Source of the DNA: Phycisphaerales bacterium | GTDB lineage: Bacteria > Planctomycetota > Phycisphaerae > UBA1845 > Fen-1342 | Direction: 5' to 3' | Assembly: GCA_016716475.1 (NCBI GenBank) | Contig: JADJWG010000001.1 | Coordinates: 558,001-622,000, forward strand | Length of the DNA: 64,000 nt | In this document: in pieces, positions 8,650 through 15,861 of the stretch | Position numbering within the stretch: position 1 is the stretch's first letter | How the letters are laid out: each line of letters begins with the position of its first letter | Notes under the pieces: model-generated | Databases searched by the model: none | What the model saw: only the letters and a program-made list of their open reading frames with translations | Told to the model about the DNA's origin: nothing | Program-made: the position numbers and the translations under genes

Positions 8650-8960
8650 CACGCGTGCTCCTCCACACCCACCCGTTCGATCTGCACGGCATCCAGCAGC
8701 GCGGCGCAATAGGCATCAATCGGCACCGGTCGCGGGTGAAACGGCATCGCCGCCTCACGGCCTTCGCTGAACGCGACACGCGCTCCCAGTCCGGGGTTCA
8801 ACTCGTCATAAACCACCAGCGCTTCAGCCACTGCCGCGCCCGCACCCGCAAGCGCAAGCGCGGGCGCGCCCAAGGGCTGAACGAGGAGCAGCCGACCACC
8901 GGCCAAACTCTCCAGCCGGTGCGACAGTGTGACGGTGCCGATCACTGCGCCGATTCGCAT
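8649..8960 (-). CDS. BMC-P shell vertex protein (EutN/CcmL family), copy 1
   Basis: The 103-residue protein is a single EutN/CcmL domain, the pentamer that caps icosahedral vertices of microcompartments. The family pattern is seen in the N-terminal strand (MRIGAVIGTVTLSHR), LLLVQPL near residue 26, and AEALVVYDELNPGLGARVAF in the middle. It is one of three BMC-P paralogues in this operon and the most divergent: the usual GxVxxT start is IGTVTLS and the tail is longer. It sits between the RpiB-like and aldolase-like genes and overlaps the latter by one base. Confidence 0.85.
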   Translation of the reverse strand: MRIGAVIGTVTLSHRLESLAGGRLLLVQPLGAPALALAGAGAAVAEALVVYDELNPGLGARVAFSEGREAAMPFHPRPVPIDAYCAALLDAVQIERVGVEEHA

Positions 8961-9014
8961 GTCAGTACTCCCCGCAGGTGTCGGCCGCAGGACCCGGTCT
9001 GCCGCGCTCCGCAG

Positions 9015-9656
9015 TCAGCATACGACGCGCTCCGTGTGCGGCCCTGCGATGTGCGGCGTCGGTGCAGGCCTCCGGCCGTCCAGGACATCCGCAATCACCG
9101 CTTCCTGGCCGAGTTCCCCGTCGAGAAACGTATCCATCAGCGCCTGCATCTGTCGTACCGCCAGCCGCTCCGTCTCCAGGATCAGGAAGTTCAGCCCCAA
9201 CCGGCGCATCAGTTCGTACAGAGCCGCCGGCCGGGTGACGAGCGCGGCACGTACGCCCAGCTGGTGGTTCGCCACGCAGTTCACGATCGCCCCGTCACGC
9301 AGCAACGCGATCGCACGCCGCTGCGCGCACTTCGCCAGGTCTTCGCTCGCCACGGTGATCGCGGCCAGCAGTCCCGTCATGTGGCCGTGGCACGGCAGGA
9401 AGCGCACATTGCGCCGCCGCTCCAGGGCGGGTAACAGCATCGACACGACCGGGTTCGCCGCGTCACCCACCACGTTCACCCGCGGCCCGGCGTCCACGGT
9501 CACCTCGGCGGCGGGCGCGGGCTGCACCGGTGTACGCGTGCCGCGCAACCAGTCGGCCGCGGCGGGGGTGATCAGCGCACCAGGCGGCAGTTCAATGCGT
9601 CCCTGGGCGCGCATTTGCGCCGTCAGCGTCTTTACCGTCACCAGTGACCGCTTCAT
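9015..9656 (-). CDS. RpiB/LacAB-like protein of the microcompartment locus, probably non-catalytic
   Basis: The 213-residue protein ends in a domain (about residues 85-190) that lines up by eye without gaps with the core of ribose-5-phosphate isomerase B, including VANHQLGVRAAL against the RpiB segment ANK.xGIRAV. The RpiB catalytic Cys motif (CGTG) is replaced by LRDG and the catalytic His region (QHND) by LGLN, so isomerase activity is doubtful. The N-terminal about 45 residues contain LITPAAADWLRG, similar to the N-terminus of EutT-type microcompartment proteins, and may be a targeting or adaptor segment. The ATG at 9656 overlaps the upstream stop as ATGA, which decides the start. Confidence 0.5.
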   Translation of the reverse strand: MKRSLVTVKTLTAQMRAQGRIELPPGALITPAAADWLRGTRTPVQPAPAAEVTVDAGPRVNVVGDAANPVVSMLLPALERRRNVRFLPCHGHMTGLLAAITVASEDLAKCAQRRAIALLRDGAIVNCVANHQLGVRAALVTRPAALYELMRRLGLNFLILETERLAVRQMQALMDTFLDGELGQEAVIADVLDGRRPAPTPHIAGPHTERVVC

Positions 9657-9922
9657 CGTGCCCACTTTCTCTGCACCGGATCCACAATGCCGACGATGGT
9701 CCAGCGCGCCGGCGAGGTCGCATCGTGCACGAACTCCCGCGCGCTTGGGCCGTCACTGCTGATCACCACCTGGTCACCGGACGCCACGCCGAGCCGGTCG
9801 AGCGCCAGCAGCGGCTCGACCGTGAGTGACCGCTCCGGCTGTACGAGCACGAGCCGCACGCCCGCGAGCGACGCGTGCTTCACCGTCGAAGTCGCATGTC
9901 CACAGACACGTCCCAGTAACAC
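9653..9922 (-). CDS. BMC-P shell vertex protein (EutN/CcmL family), copy 2
   Basis: The 89-residue protein begins at a GTG (LLGRVCGHATSTVKH follows), preceded by AAGGAG five bases upstream; no ATG fits. The sequence is a textbook EutN/CcmL domain: GRVxGxATSTVKH, then VRLVLVQP, LDRLGVASGDQVVISSDG and a C-terminal VGIVD. It would form pentamers at the shell vertices. It sits 96 bases after the aldehyde dehydrogenase gene and overlaps the RpiB-like gene by four bases. Confidence 0.92.
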   Translation of the reverse strand: MLLGRVCGHATSTVKHASLAGVRLVLVQPERSLTVEPLLALDRLGVASGDQVVISSDGPSAREFVHDATSPARWTIVGIVDPVQRKWAR

Positions 9923-10018
9923 ATCTACTCCTTCGCGCACCCGGCTGTTCCCCGAGGAACACCACTGCCAGCGTTCACCTGTCCAGCCCAGCGCCACCCC
10001 TCAGCGCCGCACGCACTC

Positions 10019-11500
10019 TCAGAAAATCCGCAGACTGTCCACCATCACGCACCGCCGGTAGCGTGTGAAGGACAGCGGGCTCGTCACGCCTTCGCCCGTG
10101 GGCGAGGCGATCGAGAACGAACAATAGCCCTGCCCGCCGACACCCAACCCGGCCATGCACGGCCCGTTCTTCACGTACAACGTCGTATCACACGCCCGCC
10201 CCATCTGCGTCAGCGTTTCCACGTCCCGCGACCAGATCATCGCCGTGTGCTTGAAGCCGTGCTCGTACTGCACCGCCTTCGCAATCGCTGTGGCCACGTC
10301 GGGGACCGCCAGCACAGGCAACAACGGCATCATCTGCTCGCAGGGCAGCAGCGGATTTCGCTCGTCCACAGGCCCGAACAGCAGCGGCACCGCGCGGTCG
10401 ATCCGCACACCGATTACCTCCGCAAGTACCGCCGCATCCTGACCAATGTACTCCTTTCGCGCATGCCAGTGGCCGGTCGTCTCATCGCGATGCAGAACGC
10501 GGGTCGCCAGCTCATCCATCTGCGCCGTCGACAACCGGTGCGCCCCGTGCCGCGCGAGCGCCGCCAGCAGCGGTTCGGCCACCGCCTGTACGACGAAGAC
10601 TTCCTTCTCCCCGATGCACAGGAGGTTGTTGTCGTAGCCGGCCCCCTGGATAATGCCACGGGCTGCTTTGTCGAGGTCGGCGGTCTCATCCACCACCACC
10701 GGCGGATTCCCCGGCCCGGCCACGACGGCACGCTTGCCGCTCGCCAGCGCCGCCCGCGCCACGCCCGGCCCGCCCGTCACCAGGAGCATCTGGATCTGCG
10801 GGTGCTTGAATATCTCACCGGCGGTGTCGAGCGTCGGGTTCGCGATCGTGCAAACGAGATTGTCGATGCCGATCTGCTCGACAATCGCCTGATTGAACCG
10901 CCGCGTCGCCTCCACCGCGCACCGGGCCCCATTCGGATGCGGGTTGCACACGAGCCCGTTACCCGCGGCCACGATCATGATGGCGTTGCATCCCAGCGTC
11001 GGCACGCTGTGCGTGACGGGCGTCACAACACCTACCACGCCGTAGGGCGCAAACTCGGTGACGGTCAGCCCGTGGTCGCCGCTGGTCGCCTCGGTCCGCA
11101 ACAGCTCGACCCCCGGCACGGATGCCGCCAGATCGAGCTTCTCAAACTTGTGAGCCAGCCGGCCGATGCGCGTCTCTTCGAATTCCAGGCGGCCAAGCTC
11201 CTCCTTGTCGCGCCGCAGTACCGCCCGGATGGCGTCCACGGCCGCGGCCCGCGCCCCGACCGGGCTCTGTGCCAACTTCCGCTGCGCCAGGCCCGCCGCC
11301 ACCACCGCGGCATCCACCCCAGAGAACACGCCGAATGAACCTACTGCCGCCTGTTTTCCACTCGCTGCGGCAGCCGCCGGAGAAGAAATCCTTTCGCGCA
11401 CTTCACCCACCCCCCGCGCATCTGTACCCAATCGCCGCAGGACCTCACCTACGACGTCCGCGATGAGTGCCTCGTTCACCGTGCCGTCAACACTTCGCAT
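10019..11500 (-). CDS. CoA-acylating aldehyde dehydrogenase (PduP/EutE-like), microcompartment core enzyme
   Basis: The 493-residue enzyme converts an aldehyde, NAD+ and CoA to acyl-CoA. The catalytic Cys is at residue 295 in YDNNLLCIGEKEVF, the typical PduP/EutE site, and the cofactor region has VVTPVTH at about 158-164. The N-terminal residues 9-25 (EALIADVVGEVLRRLG) form an amphipathic helix followed by a Pro/Ala-rich linker, the hallmark of an encapsulation peptide. An AGGTGAACC ribosome site supports the start at 11500. It is the signature enzyme of aldehyde-oxidising microcompartments; the chain length of the aldehyde (acetaldehyde or lactaldehyde/propionaldehyde) cannot be read from the sequence. 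Confidence 0.95.
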   Translation of the reverse strand: MRSVDGTVNEALIADVVGEVLRRLGTDARGVGEVRERISSPAAAAASGKQAAVGSFGVFSGVDAAVVAAGLAQRKLAQSPVGARAAAVDAIRAVLRRDKEELGRLEFEETRIGRLAHKFEKLDLAASVPGVELLRTEATSGDHGLTVTEFAPYGVVGVVTPVTHSVPTLGCNAIMIVAAGNGLVCNPHPNGARCAVEATRRFNQAIVEQIGIDNLVCTIANPTLDTAGEIFKHPQIQMLLVTGGPGVARAALASGKRAVVAGPGNPPVVVDETADLDKAARGIIQGAGYDNNLLCIGEKEVFVVQAVAEPLLAALARHGAHRLSTAQMDELATRVLHRDETTGHWHARKEYIGQDAAVLAEVIGVRIDRAVPLLFGPVDERNPLLPCEQMMPLLPVLAVPDVATAIAKAVQYEHGFKHTAMIWSRDVETLTQMGRACDTTLYVKNGPCMAGLGVGGQGYCSFSIASPTGEGVTSPLSFTRYRRCVMVDSLRIF

Positions 11501-11586
11501 GGTTCACCTGCAGATTCGCACCCGCACCCACATCACCATGCACACGAAGTGCAAGGAGTAGAAGCATAGGTTGCTGGTTGCGCCCG

Positions 11587-11922
11587 TCACTTCGGCCCCT
11601 TGTGACTCTCGTCGAGCTCCGCCCGCCCGAGCACGCGCTCGCCCAACCGTACGCTGTCAACAAGCCCGATCACAATGGCATCCACCGGCATTTGCCGCGT
11701 GCGCTCCGACAAGCGCGCCGAGCTGCCCTGCGTCACGAGCACAAACTCGCCGAGACCGGCTCCCAACGCATCGATCGCCACGAGCACCTTGCCCGTGCCA
11801 CGCAGCCCGGGCGTGCCAGCCCCGGCTGCGTTGTAGGCTTCAACCACAAGCAGCTTGGCATCCGCCATGGCCGGCTCTTTCTGCGTCGTCACCACGTGGC
11901 CGGTGACCTTGCCGATGAACAT
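11587..11922 (-). CDS. BMC-P shell vertex protein (EutN/CcmL family), copy 3
   Basis: The 111-residue protein has the EutN/CcmL signature: FIGKVTGHVVTTQKEP at the start, AKLLVVEAY, then VAIDALGAGLGEFVLVTQGSSAR and VIGLVDSV. A GGAG seven bases before the ATG at 11922 fixes the start; the GTG just upstream is less likely. The C-terminal tail of about 20 residues is charged. It is the third pentamer-forming paralogue in the operon, next to BMC-H copy 1. Several BMC-P paralogues in one locus are common and may fit different vertices. Confidence 0.93.
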   Translation of the reverse strand: MFIGKVTGHVVTTQKEPAMADAKLLVVEAYNAAGAGTPGLRGTGKVLVAIDALGAGLGEFVLVTQGSSARLSERTRQMPVDAIVIGLVDSVRLGERVLGRAELDESHKGPK

Positions 11923-11949
11923 CACGCTGCTCCTTCACGCCCCGCGGCG

Positions 11950-12225
11950 CTACTTGCCGGGCACCAGCTTGTCGATCTCATCATGCGGCCGCGAAAGCAC
12001 TTCGACAGATAGCACCTCGCCGAGTCGCGCAGCCGCGGCCGCACCGGCCTCCGTGGCCGCCCGCACCGCCGCCACGTCTCCGACCAGCGCCACACTGACC
12101 AATCCTGACCCCGGCGTGCGGAAGCCCGCCAAGCTCACGTTCGCCGCCTTGAGTGCCACATCCGTGGCCTCCACGGCCGGCACCAGGCCGCGCGTCTCGA
12201 TCAATCCAAGCGCCTGCTTCGCCAT
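11950..12225 (-). CDS. BMC-H shell hexamer protein, copy 1
   Basis: The 91-residue single BMC domain starts with ALGLIETRGLVPAVEATDVALKAANV, the canonical BMC-H opening. The pore loop is FRTPGSGLVSV with Ser40 at the pore, as in PduA. It should form flat hexamers making up the shell facets and conduct small polar metabolites. It lies 24 bases from the BMC-P copy 3 gene and 12 bases from the kinase gene in one operon. Confidence 0.95.
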   Translation of the reverse strand: MAKQALGLIETRGLVPAVEATDVALKAANVSLAGFRTPGSGLVSVALVGDVAAVRAATEAGAAAAARLGEVLSVEVLSRPHDEIDKLVPGK

Positions 12226-12237
12226 CGCTTGCTCCTT

Positions 12238-13413
12238 CTACGCGGCCACCGCCGCGAGCACCGCCCGCGTCTGTCGTGCCACGATCAACTCTTCGTTCGT
12301 TCGAATCGCCAGCACGCGTACCGCCAGACCGTCGCGCGACAGCGTCGCATCCGGCTGCGCCTGCGCGTTGCGCTCCAAGTCCAGTTCGATCCCAAGAAAT
12401 GCCAGCCCGGCACACACTCGCGCCCGAATCTCCGCCGAGCGTTCTCCGATGCCGCCGGTGAACACCAGCGCATCGAGTCCACCGAGCACCACCAGGTACG
12501 ATCCGAGGTAAGCTCGCACGCTCTCCACGAATACATCCCGCGCGAGCGCCGCCCGGGCGTGTCCCGCCGCGGCCGCCGCGAGCACCTCCCGCATGTCATT
12601 GCTCACGCCGCTGATGCCCAGCAGCCCGCCCTCGCGCGCCATCCGCGCCAGGAGGGTGTCAAGATCCAGGCCCGTGCGCGCCCGGAGCGTCAGCAGCGCG
12701 TACGCGTCGAAATCTCCCACGCGGTTGTTCTGAGGCAATCCCGATTGCGGCGTCAGCGCGAAACTGTTCGCCATACTCTGCCCCGCTGCAAGGGCACACA
12801 CCGAACTGCTGCCGCCCAGGTGGCACGACACGATGCGGAGGTCCGCACGCCCCAACTCCCGCGCACAGTACTCCGCGACATAGCGGTGCGAGGCCCCATG
12901 AAAGCCATAGCGCCGCACGCCGTACGCCTCCGTCCATTCCTGCGGAATCGCAAAGGTCGTGCGAGCCGCGGGAATCGTGCGATGAAAGCCGGTCTCGAAG
13001 GCGGCCACCAGCGGCACGCCCGGCACCTGCGCCGCGCAGGCCCGCATCGCCGCCACGTAAGCCGGGTTGTGCGCCGGCGCCGCGTCGGCGAAAGTCTCCA
13101 TGACCCTCAGCACCTCCGGCGACACGGGTACGACTTCTGGCAAGTCGCCACCATGCACAGCTTTGAAACCGACCGCATCGATTCGCAACTGCCACCCTTG
13201 CAGCGCCGCCAGGCAGTGCGCAACGGCCGCCGCCTGATCGGCGACACGGGCCACGCCCTGCTCAGCAGTCCCGGCACCGCACCAGAGTGCGACCTGCGCC
13301 TCGGACCGGCCGATCCCCTCGATCGCCCCCTGCGCAATGACGTGCTCATCCGCCATGTCGAACAGGCGGAACTTGAACGAGGTGCTGCCGATGTTGACCA
13401 CGAGGATGTTCAT
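12238..13413 (-). CDS. ackA: Acetate/propionate kinase (AckA family)
   Basis: The 391-residue protein belongs to the acetokinase family: NILVVNIGSTSFKF at the N-terminus is the nucleotide-binding start, YGFHGASHRYV carries the catalytic His, and CHLGGSSSVCA is the second phosphate loop. It makes ATP from acyl-phosphate, the product of PduL, and releases the free acid. The ATG at 13413 is used because the family begins with this strand; a start 27 bases upstream would add a non-family tail. Its place between two BMC-H genes ties it to the microcompartment, though no obvious encapsulation peptide is seen, so it probably works outside the shell. Confidence 0.93.
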   Translation of the reverse strand: MNILVVNIGSTSFKFRLFDMADEHVIAQGAIEGIGRSEAQVALWCGAGTAEQGVARVADQAAAVAHCLAALQGWQLRIDAVGFKAVHGGDLPEVVPVSPEVLRVMETFADAAPAHNPAYVAAMRACAAQVPGVPLVAAFETGFHRTIPAARTTFAIPQEWTEAYGVRRYGFHGASHRYVAEYCARELGRADLRIVSCHLGGSSSVCALAAGQSMANSFALTPQSGLPQNNRVGDFDAYALLTLRARTGLDLDTLLARMAREGGLLGISGVSNDMREVLAAAAAGHARAALARDVFVESVRAYLGSYLVVLGGLDALVFTGGIGERSAEIRARVCAGLAFLGIELDLERNAQAQPDATLSRDGLAVRVLAIRTNEELIVARQTRAVLAAVAA

Positions 13414-13461
13414 GGCCCTACCATGCCGGCGCTGCGCCATCCCACCGGTGTGCCCCGTGGT

Positions 13462-13731
13462 CTACTCGCCATATGTCGCCAGCAACGCGGCGTGGGGCTG
13501 GGGGATCACGTGCGCCGCGACCAGTTCGCCCACTTCGTGGGCCGCCTCCGCACCAGCATCAACGGCGGCCTTCACGCTGCCCACATCCCCCTTGATGATG
13601 ATCGTGACGTACGCCCCGCCGATCTCGATGCGCCGCACGAGTTGGACACTCGCCGCCTTGCACATCGCATCCGTCGCGCGCACCGCCGCATTGGTGCCGA
13701 TCGTCTCGATGAATCCAAGTGATTCCTGCAT
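13462..13731 (-). CDS. BMC-H shell hexamer protein, copy 2 (atypical pore loop)
   Basis: The 89-residue BMC domain begins LGFIETIGTNAAVRATDAMCKAA. Its pore loop is IEIGGAYVTIII, with Gly39 at the pore position and a Tyr where Leu is usual, so the pore should be wider or more neutral than in copy 1. It would form hexamers in the shell facets. It is flanked by the kinase and BMC-H copy 3 genes, 48 and 31 bases away. Confidence 0.95.
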   Translation of the reverse strand: MQESLGFIETIGTNAAVRATDAMCKAASVQLVRRIEIGGAYVTIIIKGDVGSVKAAVDAGAEAAHEVGELVAAHVIPQPHAALLATYGE

Positions 13732-13762
13732 GTTCCTGCTCCCATGGCGCCTGGTGGGCGGC

Positions 13763-14062
13763 CTACTTGGCGCCCCGCTTCACTTTCGTCTCCGGATACA
13801 GCCCGCTCAATTCCTCGTGGGGTCGCGGAATGATGTGAGTCGCCGTCACCTCACCGACTTTGGCTGCCGCCGCTTCCCCAGCCGCAATCGCGGACTTCAC
13901 GGCCGCCACCTCGCCCGCGACAAAGGCCGTTACGAGTCCTTTGCCGACCTTGCGCCACCCCAGCAGCTCCACGTCGGCCGTCTTCAACATTGCGTCCGTC
14001 GCTTCGCACAGCGCGACCAGTCCGCGCGTCTCCACCATGCCCAATGCCGCTATCGCCGCCAT
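13763..14062 (-). CDS. BMC-H shell hexamer protein, copy 3 (Lys in pore loop)
   Basis: The 99-residue BMC domain begins with IAALGMVETRGLVALCEATDAML. The pore loop reads RKVGKGLVTAF, so Lys41 replaces the usual Ser and three or six positive charges would face the pore, suggesting passage of anions such as sugar phosphates or carboxylates. The ATG at 14062 has GGAG seven bases upstream and is preferred over a GTG one codon earlier. The tail is basic (KVKRGAK). It directly follows the PduL gene. Confidence 0.95.
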   Translation of the reverse strand: MAAIAALGMVETRGLVALCEATDAMLKTADVELLGWRKVGKGLVTAFVAGEVAAVKSAIAAGEAAAAKVGEVTATHIIPRPHEELSGLYPETKVKRGAK

Positions 14063-14092
14063 CACAGTTCTCCTGTCGCCATGTCGGGGCGA

Positions 14093-14893
14093 CTACTCCA
14101 CCACGCTGCCGTGTGCGGGGCGCTCGAGCCGCACGCCCGTTGCACCCGGCAAGTCACACGCATTGCCTTCATCCGAATCCAGGTGCACTTCCAGCTTGAA
14201 GCGCGGATCGACGCGCACCATCACCCCGCCCAGGCGCAAACCGCAGGTCGGGTGCTCGATCACAAGATCCAACCCGGCGCCGTGTGCTACCCCGTAATCC
14301 GCCGCATCGGACGGCGCCATGTGTACATGCCGCTGGGCCCGGATCACACCCTGCTCCAGTACGAGGTGTCCGCGCGGTCCGAGCAGGATGCAGCCCGGCG
14401 TGCCCTCGATCTTGCCGCTCATCCGTACCGGCACATCTATCCCCAACAGAATCGCGTCCGAGAACGCCAGTTCGATTTGCGTCGCCGGCCGAACCGGACC
14501 CAGGATCCGGACCTGTTGCAGCATGCGCCGCTTCGGACCGACCAGGTCCACCGTTTGCGCGCTTGCAAACTGACCCTCCTGATACAGCCACCGCAACGGT
14601 GTCAGCTCCGCCCCAGGTCCGAACAGAATCTCCAGGTGCTCTTGTGTGATGTGCATGTGCCGCACGGAGATGTTCACGACCAGTGGACGCGCACCCGGCC
14701 TGCGCTGGGACCCCGGGCTCACCGCCATCCCCTCGCGCGGCGGCGGGCAAACGCCCGCCACCGGCCGATGTTCCGTCGTCGGCTCTTCTGCGCGCCGCCG
14801 CACCCCCAGCCGATCGCGAACCACGTCCGCGACAATCCGCGCAACACGGTCGCGGTCGATCTCCAGCAGGGGTGGTGAGACACGGGCCGTCAT
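14093..14893 (-). CDS. pduL: Phosphate propanoyltransferase PduL, microcompartment core enzyme
   Basis: The 266-residue protein is PduL, the phosphotransacylase that turns acyl-CoA into acyl-phosphate and frees CoA inside the shell. Zinc-ligand motifs are visible: SVRHMHIT in the first domain and RHVHMAPSDA in the second, with the typical SGKIEGTPGCILLGPRG between. An N-terminal amphipathic helix (residues about 13-30, including VARIVADVVRDRLGV) followed by a Pro/Arg-rich linker to residue 65 looks like an encapsulation peptide. The ATG at 14893 is the first in a plausible position; longer frames enter the promoter region. It is the first gene of the microcompartment operon. Confidence 0.95.
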   Translation of the reverse strand: MTARVSPPLLEIDRDRVARIVADVVRDRLGVRRRAEEPTTEHRPVAGVCPPPREGMAVSPGSQRRPGARPLVVNISVRHMHITQEHLEILFGPGAELTPLRWLYQEGQFASAQTVDLVGPKRRMLQQVRILGPVRPATQIELAFSDAILLGIDVPVRMSGKIEGTPGCILLGPRGHLVLEQGVIRAQRHVHMAPSDAADYGVAHGAGLDLVIEHPTCGLRLGGVMVRVDPRFKLEVHLDSDEGNACDLPGATGVRLERPAHGSVVE

Positions 14894-14934
14894 GGTGCTT
14901 CCAAAGATAATCGGATTCAAAACACAGAAATACG

Positions 14935-14987
14935 CAGTGTATACGTTGATAAAAACAATAAATAACACTATAAACGGGCATAGTCAA
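14935..14987. promoter_or_regulatory. Overlapping divergent promoters and dyad between pduL and the DeoR regulator
   Basis: This AT-rich gap stands out from the GC-rich surroundings. Leftward toward pduL: TTGACT (complement of 14982-14987), 17 bases, TATTTA (complement of 14959-14964). Rightward toward the regulator: TTGATA (14946-14951), 17 bases, TATAAA (14969-14974). A 14-base dyad, CAGTGTATACGTTG at 14935-14948, has a perfect GTATAC core; it covers part of the rightward -35 and lies just past the leftward start point, a good place for repression of both operons by the adjacent DeoR-family protein. Seen directly; regulator binding is inferred. Confidence 0.65.
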
Positions 14988-15034
14988 CTGTGGAATCCAA
15001 GAACACCCGGTTTTTTGCTCCCATGGGTGAAGCC

Positions 15035-15808
15035 ATGGCATTACTGCCCCCCCAGCGCCACCGCCGCATCCTCGGACTGCTCACCCAAGCGGAATCCGTG
15101 CGCGTTTCTGAGCTTGCGAAAACCCTGCATGTGACGGAGGAGACCATCCGGCGGGATTTGCAGAAGCTGGAAGAGTCCGGTCGCCTCGTGCGGACTCATG
15201 GTGGCGCCACCGCTATCGCCGGCGGCAGTCGCGATCTACCCTTTGAAGTCCGTCAAACTGCCAACCTCGAATTGAAGGTCGCAATCGCCCATCACGCTCT
15301 TAACTACATCTCCGAGAATGATATTATAGGACTAGATGCCAGTTCGACGGTCTTTGAACTGGCGCGCCGCCTTCCCGACTGGCCTCTGACCGTGGTCACG
15401 AACTCGCTGGTTGCGACGGCCGCTCTCAGTACTTCCACGAATACCCGCGTCGTATCCACCGGAGGAATGCTCGATCCACGCTCGCGCTCCTGGACCGGTC
15501 TGCTCGCGGAGCACGGCCTCGAACGGCTGAATATTCACAAGCTGTTCATGTCCACACGCGGGATCGATTTGGAACGGGGGTTGAGCGAGGTGGACGACCA
15601 GCAGGCCCGCATGAAACGGCAACTCATGGAGCGCGCGGACAAGGTCTTCCTGTTGGCGGACCACAGCAAGCTCGGCGTCCGCGCGGTGGTCGGACTGGCC
15701 GCACTCACGGAGGTCGACGTCGTGCTCACAGACGCCGACGCCGAGGAGAGCTTTCTCATCGCCCTGCGCGCGGCCGGCCTCGAAGTCGAACGCGCTCCAC
15801 GCGTATAG
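15035..15808 (+). CDS. DeoR-family transcriptional regulator of the microcompartment operon
   Basis: The 257-residue protein starts with a DeoR winged helix-turn-helix (RRILGLLTQAESVRVSELAK, then VTEETIRRDLQKLEESGRLVRTHGGA) and continues with the DeoR C-terminal sugar-phosphate sensor domain (GLDASSTVFELARRL, VVTNSL, STRGIDLERGLSE, LADHSKLG). Such regulators usually respond to a phosphorylated sugar, which fits a sugar-phosphate-fed microcompartment. The ATG at 15035 is chosen because GGTGA lies four bases before it and it matches the family; an ATG at 15023 and a GTG at 14990 are alternatives. It diverges from the BMC operon across a shared promoter region. Confidence 0.92.
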   Translation: MALLPPQRHRRILGLLTQAESVRVSELAKTLHVTEETIRRDLQKLEESGRLVRTHGGATAIAGGSRDLPFEVRQTANLELKVAIAHHALNYISENDIIGLDASSTVFELARRLPDWPLTVVTNSLVATAALSTSTNTRVVSTGGMLDPRSRSWTGLLAEHGLERLNIHKLFMSTRGIDLERGLSEVDDQQARMKRQLMERADKVFLLADHSKLGVRAVVGLAALTEVDVVLTDADAEESFLIALRAAGLEVERAPRV

Positions 15809-15861
15809 CATTCAGCGCGGCATGATCCCGCGCATGCGGATATTCGCCTAACTGTTGCGGA

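Noticed and set aside
5507..14893. Class II aldolase (FucA/RhaD-like), lactaldehyde or alcohol dehydrogenase, B12-dependent diol dehydratase in the BMC operon
   Set aside because: Looked for in every frame of the operon; no matching motifs were found, which argues against a plain fucose/rhamnose or propanediol compartment.
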